Shown: positions 33,827-43,242 of the stretch, one piece after another | How positions within the stretch are numbered: the first letter of the stretch is position 1 | Layout: each line of letters starts with the position of its first letter | Assembly: GCF_000344135.1 (NCBI RefSeq) | Contig: NZ_BAOP01000025.1 | Span: 1 to 64,000, forward strand | DNA from: Gordonia malaquae NBRC 108250 | Lineage (GTDB): Bacteria; Actinomycetota; Actinomycetes; Mycobacteriales; Mycobacteriaceae | Direction: 5' to 3' | DNA: 64,000 nucleotides | Notes under the pieces: model-generated | Seen by the model: the letters and a program-made list of their open reading frames with translations, nothing else | What the model was told of the DNA's origin: nothing | The model's database searches: none | Position numbers and translations under genes: made by a program

Positions 33827-36800
33827 TTATTGCGGTTTGGCGAGGGGGAAGGCGAGGGATTCGCGGATCGACGTGCCCGTGATCATCATGACGACGCGGT
33901 CGACGCCCACACCGAGGCCGCCGGTCGGCGGCATGGCGTATTCGAGCGCGGTGAGGAAGTCGTCGTCGATCTCCATCGCTTCGGCGTCGCCGCGCGCCGC
34001 CTTCACCGACTGCTCGGTGAGACGCCTGCGCTGTTCCACAGGATCGGTGAGCTCGGTGTACGCGGTGCCGAGTTCAACGCCCCACGCGACGAGATCCCAT
34101 CGCTCCGCGACGCCGTCGACACTGCGATGCGCCCTGGTGAGCGGCGATGTGGACGTCGGGAAGTCGATGTAGAACGTCGGGAACTCGGTCCGTTCCTCAA
34201 CCAGATGCTCGTACATCTCCAAGACGATGTGCCCCGCGTCCCAGTCCGGACGCAACGCGATGTCGAGACCGCGGCATAGTTCGGCGAGTTCCGCGATGTC
34301 GGTCTGCGCAGTGATCTCGACACCGACCGCCTCCGACACCGCACCGTGAACCGTTTTCACCGGCCACTGCACCGAGACGTCGACCGCGTCGACGACACCG
34401 TCCTCGCCGGTCCGGTATATCACCGGGCTGCCGTGCGCGGCCGTCGCGGCGGCGACGATCATGTCCCGGGTCAACGTCATCATCGACAGGTAGTCGTGAT
34501 GGGCGGCGTACGCTTCGAGGCTGGTGAACTCCGGGTTGTGCGAGAAGTCGACGCCCTCGTTGCGGAAGTTGCGTCCCAGTTCGAAGACCTTCTCGATACC
34601 CCCGACGCACAATCGTTTGAGGTAGAGCTCGGGGGCGATCCGCAGGTAGAGATCCAGATCGTAGGCGTTGATGTGGGTACGGAACGGAGTGGCGTTGGCG
34701 CCGCCGTGCACCCGTTGAAGGATAGGCGTCTCCACTTCGAGGAACCCCGCGCCGGACAGATGATCACGCAGCGCCTTCACCACCACGGACCGGGTGACGA
34801 GCAGGCTCCGGGCGTGGGGGTCGACGGCGAGATCGAGGTACCGCTGACGCACCTTCGCCTCGGGATCGGTGAGGCCGCTCCATTTGTCCGGCAACGGGTG
34901 CAGGCACTTGCCGTTGAGACGCCACGAGTCGACGATCAACGACAGCTCGCCCTTGCGGCTGGCTCCGATGACACCGGATGCGCCGATCAGGTCCCCGAGA
35001 TCCAGGGTGGACGCGAAGTCGGGGCCGTCGACGTTCGCCGGTTCGACGAGGAGTTGGATCTCCCCGGACGAATCGTGCACACGAGCGAACACCACGCTGC
35101 CGAAGTCCCTCAGCCGGGTGACTCGTCCTGCGACCGACACCCGAGTTCCGGTCGTCTCGGCCACCGCGGCGGCGACGGTGTGCGACGGCGGCTGCGCCAC
35201 CGGATACGGGTCCACTCCCTGGTCGGCGAGTTGATCGAGTTTCGCCAGGCGCACCCGGACCTGTTCGGGCCGCACGACCACCGGCGTCGCAGCAGCCGCT
35301 GCGCAGCGCCGCAGATCCGCGATGAGCTCGTCGACCTCGACGCCTGCGGGCACCGACGGCTCGCCCATCGTGTATTGGCGATCGCGCCATTTCCGGCCGG
35401 GCAGTTGGACGAAGCCCTCCGCCGTGACGGCGGCGAGTCCGGCCCGGGGAATCGACAGGCCGTCCTCGTAACAGAGGTACCGCGGAACCCACGTCGGACG
35501 ATACTTCGCATTCGACTTGTACAGGGACTCCATCTGGAAGAACCGCGAGAAGAACGTGAGAACGCCGTGCGACGCCTTCATCACCGGTCCGGCGCCGATC
35601 TGGTCGCCCTTCTCGAAGAAGTCGCGGAACGCGGCGAAGTTCAACGAGATCCGCGTGACGCCGACGCTCTCGGCGTTGCGCGCCAACTCCGACACCATCG
35701 TCTCGACGACGCCGTTCGGACCGTTCCGGTCGCGTCGCATCAGGTCCAACGACACACCTGTGCGGCCCCACGGGACGAACGACAGCATGCCGATCACCCG
35801 CTCGTCCGGCGTCCCCTCCCTCTCGACGGCCTCGACGAGCAGGCACTCACCGTCGTCGGGGTCGCCAACACGGCTCAACGCCATGGCGAAGCCGCGTTCG
35901 GACTCGGTGTCGCGCCACTCGTCGGCGCGCCGCACCACCTCACCGATCTCCGGCCAGTCGAGATCCTTCATACGGCGCATTCGGACGGTCACACCGGCGC
36001 GCTTGGCCCGCGACACGGCGTTCCGCACATTCTTCATGTCGGGACCGGACAGCGAGTAGTCGGCGACGTACAGGATGGCCTCGTCGCCGATGTTGAGGGC
36101 GGTCAGGCCGGCTTCCTCGTACGCCCTGGCTCCGACGGTGCTCGCGCCGAGAACTGCGGGATGCCAGCCGTACTTCTCGGCGAGAGCCATGTACTCGGCG
36201 ATCGCTTCCGGCCACGAGTCGGGATCACCGATGGGATCGCCGCCTGCAACCGCCGTCGACAGCTCGACGCGGTAGGTGATGGCCGCTCGGCCGTCCGCCG
36301 AGAAGACGACGGCCTTGTCGCGACGTGTGGAGAAGTAGCCGAGTGAATCGTCCTCGCCGTAGGTCTCCAGCAGTGCCCGGATGACACGTTCGTCGGTGGC
36401 CGTCATCAGTGATGCGAGGCGTTGCGAGCGGAACAGCACAACGGCGGCTGCGATCAACGCGAGCGCACCGAACAGACCGAGCAGCCAGTTGACTGTCCAG
36501 TTGCTGTGGTGATCACCGAGGCGGCGCATCTCCAACGTCGAGAACGCGACGACGTGGTTGAACGCATACGGCAGCCGCTCGTGGCTCTGCAGCGTCCCCG
36601 GCGCGATCGAGACCAGTCCCCATCCGGCGACCGTGCCGACCGCCAGGCCCGTCACGAGCACCCCCAACGAGGCCAGGATCGCGCCGCGTCGAACCCGCGT
36701 CGTGAACTGACGGTACGCCGCGATCAAGACGCCCAGCGCGAGCAGATCGATGCACATCCCGATCAGCGACGGCACCCATTCGTCATGCCAGCGACGGTCG

Positions 36801-37207
36801 GAGCGGCCGATCAGCACCACCAGGAAGTTGGCCGTCGCGTACAGCGTGAGAAACGCGACGGTGATCCACCACGCGATCCGCTTGCGCTGTCCGAGCGACA
36901 CCGCCATCAGACCGAGCGCGACGGTCCAGGCCAGGCTGGCGCCCGGCATCGGAAAGACGTATCCGTCGAGGAATGTCCGCGGAACCTGCAGCACATGGTG
37001 CAGCGGGGGAATCACCGCCGACAGCAGGGACACGATCGCGAAGAAGCCGAGGACCGCGCCTGCACGTTGTGGGACGGTGTGCCCGAAACCGCTTGGATGC
37101 GAGATGCGACCGACAGAGGCGACCGCTCGCCGTGCCGCAGACGCTTGGCGCGCCGCCTCTCGGGAGGACAGGTCGGCCGGGTTTCTGGCGGTGCGGCTGT
37201 CGGTCAT
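33827..37207 (-). CDS. lysX: Bifunctional lysylphosphatidylglycerol synthetase / lysyl-tRNA synthetase
   Basis: 1126 residues. Residues about 45-265 hold six to seven membrane helices, about 270-610 the MprF-type GNAT-fold lysyl transferase (DSLGYFSTRRDKAVVFSADG, AGARAYEEAGLTALNIGDEA), about 660-760 an OB-fold anticodon-binding domain and about 790-1126 the class II LysRS catalytic core (RFRTEUR-type VETPILQRVHGGANATPF; FELGRNFRNEG; GVGVDRVVMMITG). It charges lysine and transfers it to phosphatidylglycerol, giving resistance to cationic peptides. The fusion is characteristic of Mycobacteriales. Resistance to cationic peptides may matter next to the RiPP cluster (inference). Confidence 0.95.
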   Translation of the reverse strand: MTDSRTARNPADLSSREAARQASAARRAVASVGRISHPSGFGHTVPQRAGAVLGFFAIVSLLSAVIPPLHHVLQVPRTFLDGYVFPMPGASLAWTVALGLMAVSLGQRKRIAWWITVAFLTLYATANFLVVLIGRSDRRWHDEWVPSLIGMCIDLLALGVLIAAYRQFTTRVRRGAILASLGVLVTGLAVGTVAGWGLVSIAPGTLQSHERLPYAFNHVVAFSTLEMRRLGDHHSNWTVNWLLGLFGALALIAAAVVLFRSQRLASLMTATDERVIRALLETYGEDDSLGYFSTRRDKAVVFSADGRAAITYRVELSTAVAGGDPIGDPDSWPEAIAEYMALAEKYGWHPAVLGASTVGARAYEEAGLTALNIGDEAILYVADYSLSGPDMKNVRNAVSRAKRAGVTVRMRRMKDLDWPEIGEVVRRADEWRDTESERGFAMALSRVGDPDDGECLLVEAVEREGTPDERVIGMLSFVPWGRTGVSLDLMRRDRNGPNGVVETMVSELARNAESVGVTRISLNFAAFRDFFEKGDQIGAGPVMKASHGVLTFFSRFFQMESLYKSNAKYRPTWVPRYLCYEDGLSIPRAGLAAVTAEGFVQLPGRKWRDRQYTMGEPSVPAGVEVDELIADLRRCAAAAATPVVVRPEQVRVRLAKLDQLADQGVDPYPVAQPPSHTVAAAVAETTGTRVSVAGRVTRLRDFGSVVFARVHDSSGEIQLLVEPANVDGPDFASTLDLGDLIGASGVIGASRKGELSLIVDSWRLNGKCLHPLPDKWSGLTDPEAKVRQRYLDLAVDPHARSLLVTRSVVVKALRDHLSGAGFLEVETPILQRVHGGANATPFRTHINAYDLDLYLRIAPELYLKRLCVGGIEKVFELGRNFRNEGVDFSHNPEFTSLEAYAAHHDYLSMMTLTRDMIVAAATAAHGSPVIYRTGEDGVVDAVDVSVQWPVKTVHGAVSEAVGVEITAQTDIAELAELCRGLDIALRPDWDAGHIVLEMYEHLVEERTEFPTFYIDFPTSTSPLTRAHRSVDGVAERWDLVAWGVELGTAYTELTDPVEQRRRLTEQSVKAARGDAEAMEIDDDFLTALEYAMPPTGGLGVGVDRVVMMITGTSIRESLAFPLAKPQ

Positions 37208-37266
37208 AGCGCTGACGGTAGTCCTGCCGACGAGCCGCCGCTCACGGCGCGGGGCACAATGGTCCC

Positions 37267-37479
37267 GTGGATGAAATCGAGATCCGGGACGACTCGATCC
37301 GATTGGGTCAGTTCCTCAAACTTGCCAGCCTCATCGAGACGGGCGCGGACGCGAAGATCGTGATCGGCGACGGTCTCGTGTCGGTGAACGGCGAGGTGGA
37401 GACTCGCCGCGGCCGTCAGTTGACGGCGGGCGACGTCGTCGAGATCGGCGGGATCAGCGTCCGACTCGCAACGCCATGA
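37267..37479 (+). CDS. S4-domain RNA-binding protein (YbcJ/RqcP-like)
   Basis: 70 residues from a GTG at 37267. A complete S4 fold: IRLGQFLKLASLIETGADAKIVIGDGLVSVNGEVETRRGRQL and the GDVVEIGG end. Members bind structured rRNA or tRNA. Divergent from lysX with 59 bp between starts; its 3' end overlaps a small convergent reading frame. Confidence 0.88.
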   Translation: MDEIEIRDDSIRLGQFLKLASLIETGADAKIVIGDGLVSVNGEVETRRGRQLTAGDVVEIGGISVRLATP

Positions 37480-37603
37480 GCTCCGCCGTGGTAGCGAGAC
37501 GTTCGCTGCCCTCGGTGAGTGCGCTGGCGTTGCGGCGACGTCCGGACAGGTTGCGAACGAAGTCGATGAAGGACGGGCGGCGTCGCTGACGGCTCGACTG
37601 CAT
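37454..37603 (-). CDS. Small basic protein, hypothetical
   Basis: A 49-residue reading frame with a strong GGAGGAGA ribosome binding site 5 bases before the ATG at 37603. The product is arginine-rich at the start (MQSSRQRRRPSF, LSGRRRNAS) and helical after. It overlaps the end of the S4 gene by 26 bp tail-to-tail. The good ribosome binding site and composition support a real gene, but no homologue is recognised. Confidence 0.5.
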   Translation of the reverse strand: MQSSRQRRRPSFIDFVRNLSGRRRNASALTEGSERLATTAELMALRVGR

Positions 37604-37784
37604 TGGTGTCTCCTCCCCGAGACATGGAACTTACCTACATCTCGATCATCGTCGCGGGGCCGCACTTCTGTTAGCGAGCGGCCCCTGAAAGAGGTCGATT
37701 TCACAGTTTGCGACGGCCGCGGCGAGTAGTCGTCCCCGGATCGTCACCGAATGTTCACCGTCCGAACCGGAATGTGCGGTTGCG

Positions 37785-37813
37785 CTCAATGTTGGGAAAA
37801 CACAACAATTGAG
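37785..37813. promoter_or_regulatory. Bulged inverted repeat before the small membrane protein gene
   Basis: CTCAATGTTG and CAACAATTGAG pair over 10 bp with one bulged base, loop of 8. It lies 37 bp before the ATG at 37850. Operator or 5'-UTR hairpin. The rest of the gap 37604-37849 shows no gene. Confidence 0.45.
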
Positions 37814-37849
37814 TAGGTAATGACCGATCGATTCCTCTTGGAGGCACCC

Positions 37850-38014
37850 ATGAAGGTTCCCGTCGTCGCTGGACTACTCGCAGCCGTAATCTTCGCGATC
37901 GTCGCGATCATCCTGGCCGTGCAGTCGCAGCTCGCTCTCGCCGCGGTGTTCGGCGTCCTGGTGCTCGCCGCCCTCGGCACGATCCCTGTCGCCACCCGCT
38001 CCGAGCAGAAGTAG
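37850..38014 (+). CDS. Small integral membrane protein
   Basis: 54 residues from the ATG at 37850, which has TTGGAGG seven bases upstream; an ATG 10 codons earlier lacks one. Two hydrophobic helices (VVAGLLAAVIFAIVAIILAV and LALAAVFGVLVLAALGTI) joined by a short turn, ending TRSEQK. Function unknown. Converges on the RiPP operon with a 22-bp gap. Confidence 0.7.
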   Translation: MKVPVVAGLLAAVIFAIVAIILAVQSQLALAAVFGVLVLAALGTIPVATRSEQK

Positions 38015-38036
38015 GGCCTCCGCCTGGACATCACAC

Positions 38037-38978
38037 CTAGCCCTCGTCGAGGATCGCCTCGAGGTCGGTGAGGGCGGCGGCAGGCCCCTCGGTGAGGTAG
38101 ACCCCGCCGACGTTCACCGCCAGCTCGTCGATCCCGGCGTCACGGTAGGCCCGCAGACCCGCGGCGATCTCCGACGCCGTCCCCGTGAGAACGACGTTGT
38201 GGTCGAGCAGCGCCTGCGAGCCGGCCGCCGGGTCACTCGCGTCGACGGGAACGCCCGCGGCGTTGAGCATCCCCACATAGTGCGGAAGTGACAGATGCGC
38301 CCCGACCACGGCTTGCACGGTCTGCGTCAGGTCGCGACCCGGCCGTGCCACCGCGCAGTGCACAACCGCCGAGACCGACGGCCTGCGCTCGGCGGGTGCG
38401 TTGTCCGCCATGATCGGCATGATCGTGTCCTTCAGATAGTCCAGCGGCGTGAGCCACGTGACCGCGACGTCCGCGAACTCCCCTGCGACCGCCGCCATTC
38501 GACTCCCCAGAACCCCGACCCCGATGCGCACCGGGGGTGCGTCCACGGGTGCGAGCACGGCCGGTCCACCGGGGCCGCCGAAGTCGTAGCCGCCGCCGTC
38601 CAGCAGTCCCCGCATCGCGGCGAGATAGTCGCGGGTGGCCTGCAACGGTGACCGGTAGTCCACTCCGATGCTGTCGCGGAACATCGTCGCCGCAGGTCCG
38701 ACCCCGGCAATGAAGTCGTGTCCGGAGACCAGCGCGGTCGATCGAGCGGCGGCCGCCGCCAGGTAGGGATGCCGGAGTGGCATCAACTCGACGCCCGACC
38801 CGAACGGCAGTCCGTATCCGAGTCCGGACAGGTACGCGAAGACGTCCTGGGTCTCGATCGCGAGGGACTGGCCGCACCAGAGACGCGCCGCGGAATGCTC
38901 ACGCGCCACCCGCGCGAACAGGATCGCCGACCCGGTGTCGGCGGGCTGGAGGGGAAGGAACACGGAGTGTGCGGTCAT
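38037..38978 (-). CDS. LLM-class F420-dependent oxidoreductase, LxmJ-like RiPP reductase
   Basis: 313 residues, a bacterial-luciferase-like TIM barrel: ETQDVFAYLSGLGYGLPFGSGVELMPLRHPYLAAAAARST, the F420-type GVGPAATMFRDSIGVDYRSP segment, VRIGVGVLGSRM and GIDELAVNV near the end. In class V lanthipeptide (lexapeptide) clusters an F420H2-dependent LLM enzyme reduces dehydroalanine to D-alanine. As last gene of the RiPP operon, overlapping the protease by 4 bp, the same role is likely here. Enzyme class is well supported; substrate is inference. Confidence 0.82.
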   Translation of the reverse strand: MTAHSVFLPLQPADTGSAILFARVAREHSAARLWCGQSLAIETQDVFAYLSGLGYGLPFGSGVELMPLRHPYLAAAAARSTALVSGHDFIAGVGPAATMFRDSIGVDYRSPLQATRDYLAAMRGLLDGGGYDFGGPGGPAVLAPVDAPPVRIGVGVLGSRMAAVAGEFADVAVTWLTPLDYLKDTIMPIMADNAPAERRPSVSAVVHCAVARPGRDLTQTVQAVVGAHLSLPHYVGMLNAAGVPVDASDPAAGSQALLDHNVVLTGTASEIAAGLRAYRDAGIDELAVNVGGVYLTEGPAAALTDLEAILDEG

Positions 38979-40093
38979 CGAGTCCTCGAATCGTCGAACG
39001 TGGAAGGGGACGCCACGCCTCGTCCGGACAACACAGCTGCCCAGGTGCGTGACGAGAGTGAATGTGCGTGTCGGCGGACGTCGTCCGCGTCCACCCGGGA
39101 CGCCGCGGCCGGTGCGCCGACGGCCAGGTCTGCGGGGAGCCCGTTCACCACGAACGACAGCAGGGCGTCCGCGAGGCCGGGTGTGGTCGACGCCGCGACA
39201 GCGAACGCCCCCGAGACGTGCCCTCGCGCGGCGTCCATCAGACCTGGAGCGCTGAGACGTCGAGGTGCGTCGTCGAAGAACGCCGCGACCTCGTCGAGGA
39301 TCAGCTCAGCCCCGCCCTCGCGCATCCCGACGCTGACTTGAATGAGCTGGCGTCCTCCGTGGAAGCGCAGCGCGGCGTCAACGCTGTAACTGGCACCGAG
39401 CTGCCGCCCGAGTCGGTCGGCGAGTGCAGCACCGGCGAATCCGGCGACCGCCGCGACCAGCACCGAGTTCGTCATCGACGTGGTCGGCGCAGGCGGCAGC
39501 AGGTGCGTGACGGTGAGTGCCTGCGCGCTCTCGGCGGCGCACGTCAGCGGTGTCGGCGTGGGCGTCAGCCCGACGACAGATCGACGCTCGGGGGCGGGGA
39601 CGTCGCGCCCCAGAGCTGCGATCCGGGCCCTGTCCGAACCCGAGAGTCGGGGCGCGACCACGATCACCTCGCGTCTCGACTCCACGACGACCCGCCGAGC
39701 GGGGCGATCGCCGCACGTCGGCGCCGAGGAGAAGACGAGTCGCCCGTGGGCCAGATCCGCGACGGACCTGCAGGCTGAGACCGGCTCTCCGCCGTCCGGC
39801 GCATCGGCTGCTTCGAGGTCTGCGAGGCCGGCGTCGAGTTGTTCGGCCGCGCAGACGATGTCGGCGGCGGGCGCGGTGCAGGTCGCGATGACCGAGCCGT
39901 CGCGCCGAGCGAGACCGACCAGAAACCCGCGCGTCGACAGCTCTGTGAAGCGGGAACCGGATGCGACGGCGGTCAGCGCGGCGTCGACGTTCACGCCCTC
40001 CGGCAGATGGACCACGATGTGCACCACACCGAGATCGTCCCCCGGCCCGATCGCGGCGATGACATGTCGATCGACGTCGACGTGTCGGGTCAT
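38975..40093 (-). CDS. M16 peptidase partner subunit (non-catalytic half)
   Basis: 372 residues, M16B/pitrilysin-like fold without the HxxEH zinc motif. The partner-type signature DRLGRQLGASYSVDAALRF corresponds to the R/Y region that completes the active site of heterodimeric M16 proteases. It overlaps the catalytic subunit gene upstream and the LLM gene downstream by 4 bp each. With its partner it is the probable leader peptidase that trims the lanthipeptide precursors. Confidence 0.78.
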   Translation of the reverse strand: MTRHVDVDRHVIAAIGPGDDLGVVHIVVHLPEGVNVDAALTAVASGSRFTELSTRGFLVGLARRDGSVIATCTAPAADIVCAAEQLDAGLADLEAADAPDGGEPVSACRSVADLAHGRLVFSSAPTCGDRPARRVVVESRREVIVVAPRLSGSDRARIAALGRDVPAPERRSVVGLTPTPTPLTCAAESAQALTVTHLLPPAPTTSMTNSVLVAAVAGFAGAALADRLGRQLGASYSVDAALRFHGGRQLIQVSVGMREGGAELILDEVAAFFDDAPRRLSAPGLMDAARGHVSGAFAVAASTTPGLADALLSFVVNGLPADLAVGAPAAASRVDADDVRRHAHSLSSRTWAAVLSGRGVASPSTFDDSRTR

Positions 40094-41244
40094 CGGAACG
40101 CCCCGAGCAAGTCACTCGCGGCTGCGGCGACGGCGTTCTCGTCCACCCGGGCGAGCGCACTCGCCAAATGGTCTTCCCGACCCGGGCTGCCTGCCAGAAG
40201 CAGACCTCGGGCGGACGAACGGGCCCGAGCAACAGGCACCTGGTGCGCTCCGCCGTGCAGGAGTCTGGCGCGCATACGCGCACGGTCGAGCATCGACGCC
40301 CCGCCGACTCCGTCCACGACGGCGGTCAACGCGGAGACCAACCCGTCGCGAGCCCCGGCGCGGTCGGCCGCGGCGGAACGGACGGCTACGATGTCGGGTG
40401 CGTCTGCGGTGAACGGACCGTGCCGGCCGACCGTGGTCGCCAGCCGATGCTCGGCGAGCATGAGGCCGAGAACCATGTGCGCCGCGGTCTCCGTCACGCC
40501 TTCCGGAGCCAGGACGGATGCGGCCACGACCTCACCACCGGTGATTCTGCGTGAGGTCAGCGCCGCTCGTCGCGGCGCCTCGGCCACCGTCTGCCTATCC
40601 GCTCCACCATCGGGGAGATCGGCGAATGCCGTGAGCACTCGGGCGGCGAGGATGTCGGCGGGCCCCGGGCCCACCACCCCGATCACGGTCCCGCCCGCGC
40701 CGTAGTGCCGCGCATGGAACGCCCCGACGGACGCCGCATCGAGGGAGTCGAACCCGTCGCCGCTGCCGAAGCCGTCGCGGGTGAGTTCCGGGGAGAGCCC
40801 GTGGGCCTGGAGTTGATCGGTCCACGCGGGGTCGGGAGAGCTGTGACCAGCGGCGACGGTGTCGATCTCATGGCGGACGACGTCTCTTTCACGGGCCAGG
40901 TCCGCGTCGTCGAATCGTGGACGCGCCACCCGTTCGGCTTCCAACCGCAGGACGTCGTCGATCGACGATGCGGGTGCAGCGCAGAAGAACTCGGTGGTGT
41001 CGGGAAGCGTGTTGGCGCCGTACATCCCGCCGACAGCAGCGAGGGCCCGTGCGTGCGTCGTTTTCCCCAGTCCGCCGTGATACATCGTGTGCTCGGTCAG
41101 ATGTGCGAGCCCGTCCGCACCGACCGGGTCGGATCGGTACCCGACGCCGACACACACCGAGATCGCGACGGAGCCGACGTCTCTCGATTCGGCGACCACG
41201 CGCAGCCCGCCGTGTCCGGATCGGACCACTCGATCGCGTGTCAC
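40090..41244 (-). CDS. M16 zinc peptidase, catalytic subunit
   Basis: 384 residues from a GTG at 41244 that overlaps the upstream stop (GTGA); the frame stays open further up but that part is antisense-shifted shadow of the HopA1 gene. The inverted zinc motif HLTEH is at 48-52 and the third ligand Glu126 in RHEIDTV, 74 residues on, as in the family. TTEFFCAA and YGAGGTVIGVVGP are typical M16 strands. Works as a heterodimer with the next gene's product. Likely removes the leader from modified precursors. Confidence 0.82.
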   Translation of the reverse strand: MTRDRVVRSGHGGLRVVAESRDVGSVAISVCVGVGYRSDPVGADGLAHLTEHTMYHGGLGKTTHARALAAVGGMYGANTLPDTTEFFCAAPASSIDDVLRLEAERVARPRFDDADLARERDVVRHEIDTVAAGHSSPDPAWTDQLQAHGLSPELTRDGFGSGDGFDSLDAASVGAFHARHYGAGGTVIGVVGPGPADILAARVLTAFADLPDGGADRQTVAEAPRRAALTSRRITGGEVVAASVLAPEGVTETAAHMVLGLMLAEHRLATTVGRHGPFTADAPDIVAVRSAAADRAGARDGLVSALTAVVDGVGGASMLDRARMRARLLHGGAHQVPVARARSSARGLLLAGSPGREDHLASALARVDENAVAAAASDLLGAFR

Positions 41245-42203
41245 ACCGGTATCCCGACACCCGCGACCGCGGGTGAACCGAGATTCCGCGCCAGGGACGA
41301 CGGGTCGATGCCGGCGCCGAGCAGCTCTCCGACAACCCGCGCCCGGCGGTCGTCGTGGGAATCGCCCGCGAGCGCCGCCGACACCAGCGCATGACCGATC
41401 ACGCGGCTCCGGTGCTGCCCGAAACTGAGTCCCGCGCGGTCTGGCCTCGGGTCGCGCGGTTCGAACGCCACCCCGATCCCCGGTGCCGCTCGATGCACGT
41501 AGTACGACGTCTCGCCGGACGCCACGCCCGATGCGTCGAGCTCGCGGATCAGGCGGGGGAGGCCGCCCCACCCGGTGGAGTCGAGGTACACGACGAGTCC
41601 GTCGGTGCGCGGGTAGTGCGCCGGGTTCGACAGCACCTTCGCCTGCCAACCGCACGACGCCGGACCGAGGTGATCGAGCAGCAGTGACCACGCGCGGACT
41701 CCCGCCTCCTCATCGGCCAGCCCGATGTACAGCCGGAGCAACGGACCAGACAGCGGCCGCGCACCCGGCGTCACTCTGACCAGGAAGAACCCTGGGGACA
41801 ACGCTGGTCGAGACGCGGAGGTCCGCAACGTCTCGACACCGCGGTCGGTGACGATCGACGCCAGTTGATCGACGCTCAGCGCTACCCGCACGCCCGCGAT
41901 GAGGGCGACTCCCCCGGTGTCCGTCCGTTCGACGACGTCGACGCGATGGCTTGTCGTGACGTCGGCCGCCGGCTCCGCGAGACGCCGCTCGAAGCCGAAG
42001 TCTCGGAGATGGGAGAAGTCGTCGTCCACGTCGTCGGTGATCTTCCGGGCGTGGAAGCGCTCATAGAGAGCCCCTGCCATCCGGCCCTCCAACTCGCGTG
42101 CGCTTGCGGCTTCGAGCACAGTTCCGCCGACGTCGGCCCGACACCCGTCCGAGTCGACGGTCACGGCGTCGAGCACTGCTTCGCATCCGGGATCAATGTG
42201 CAT
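41241..42203 (-). CDS. HopA1-family protein, LanY-type lyase of class V lanthipeptides
   Basis: 320 residues. The family core is clear: FFLVRVTPGARPLSGPLLRLYIGL (about 140-162) and AKVLSNPAHYPR at 188-199 followed by DGLVVYL. HopA1-like proteins in class V lanthipeptide and thioamitide clusters act with a kinase-like protein to eliminate phosphate from Ser/Thr, giving Dha/Dhb. The start overlaps the LanK-type gene by 11 bp. It is the key marker for the class V assignment. Confidence 0.85.
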   Translation of the reverse strand: MHIDPGCEAVLDAVTVDSDGCRADVGGTVLEAASARELEGRMAGALYERFHARKITDDVDDDFSHLRDFGFERRLAEPAADVTTSHRVDVVERTDTGGVALIAGVRVALSVDQLASIVTDRGVETLRTSASRPALSPGFFLVRVTPGARPLSGPLLRLYIGLADEEAGVRAWSLLLDHLGPASCGWQAKVLSNPAHYPRTDGLVVYLDSTGWGGLPRLIRELDASGVASGETSYYVHRAAPGIGVAFEPRDPRPDRAGLSFGQHRSRVIGHALVSAALAGDSHDDRRARVVGELLGAGIDPSSLARNLGSPAVAGVGIPV

Positions 42204-43242
42204 GCGCCGACTCCGACAGCAGGTCGAGGAACTCCGACGGTTGGACGAGGATCGTGCGGCCGATGCCTGCGGCGCCGCGGGTCACCGCATCGATCAGATT
42301 GGCGCGTTCGGACATCACCAGCATCCGGTCGAGCATGTGCCAGCCTGCGAACCGCATGATCCGTTCGCCGGTCTGCACATCCACCTCGCCGCCGTGCTCT
42401 CGGTACGCCGCCATGAACCCGGCGATCAGCGGCCGCTGTTCCTCCACTGCCGCCGACCCCTCGGCGAGGATGTCTGCGTGTCCGACCACCGCGCCGTACG
42501 GCAGATGCTCCGCAAGACGACCGGGGATCCCGATCACCGCCGTGTACAGCAGTTCACCGACGACCGCACCGAGGTCGCGAGCAGGATCGCCGATGCGGAC
42601 GTCCTCGAAGTCGGTGAGAAGCACATCGTCGTCGTTGATCAAGAACTGATCGAGGCGCAGGTCCCCGTGCACGACGACGGTGCGGTAGTCCTCCCGGTGC
42701 TCCACGCGACGCAGGGTCGCGATCGCCTCGACGATCTCCGGATCGCCTTGCATCAGCCGCCACATCTCGAGTTCGGCTCCGGTCGCTCCGAGGAACATCT
42801 CCAGTGGCATCGCGTCGAAGAGCAGGTCCGGCGGCATCGCGCAACGGTGACGGCCGATGCCGACCGGTTCGACGGCGTGCAGTTGCGACACCAGTGCACC
42901 CATCGTCGCCGTGTGTCCAGGCGTGAGTCGATTCTCGCGCGCCGCCAGAGTGGCCGTCTCCACGCCCTCGATGTACTCGTACACCGCGATGCCTAGTTCG
43001 GCGTCGTCGAGAATCAGGGTAGGGCGCTTCGGCACTGTGCTCCCGGTCGCCTCGAACGCGTGGTTACGGTTGAAGCGTTCACCGCCGGGGTCACGTTGGA
43101 ACCACTTCACGAACAATCGCTGCCCGGTGGTGGCGAGCCCGTGGAAGTTCTTGTTGCGGCCGAGGCTGGTCTCGACGGCGCCGTCGAAGGCGCCGAGCCC
43201 CAGCGCGGAGAGTCGTTCGTCGACGGCGGCGAGGTCCCTCAT
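42193..43242 (-). CDS. LanK-type phosphotransferase (APH fold), class V lanthionine synthetase kinase
   Basis: 349 residues. Aminoglycoside-phosphotransferase fold: Lys46 in LFVKWF, Brenner motif VVHGDLRLDQFLI with catalytic Asp194, and LLTDFEDVRIGDPARDLG with the metal Asp211. It is intact, unlike the APH domain fused to the decarboxylase next door. In class V lanthipeptide pathways this protein phosphorylates Ser/Thr of the core before elimination. Overlaps its upstream neighbour by 4 bp. Confidence 0.85.
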   Translation of the reverse strand: MRDLAAVDERLSALGLGAFDGAVETSLGRNKNFHGLATTGQRLFVKWFQRDPGGERFNRNHAFEATGSTVPKRPTLILDDAELGIAVYEYIEGVETATLAARENRLTPGHTATMGALVSQLHAVEPVGIGRHRCAMPPDLLFDAMPLEMFLGATGAELEMWRLMQGDPEIVEAIATLRRVEHREDYRTVVVHGDLRLDQFLINDDDVLLTDFEDVRIGDPARDLGAVVGELLYTAVIGIPGRLAEHLPYGAVVGHADILAEGSAAVEEQRPLIAGFMAAYREHGGEVDVQTGERIMRFAGWHMLDRMLVMSERANLIDAVTRGAAGIGRTILVQPSEFLDLLSESAHAH

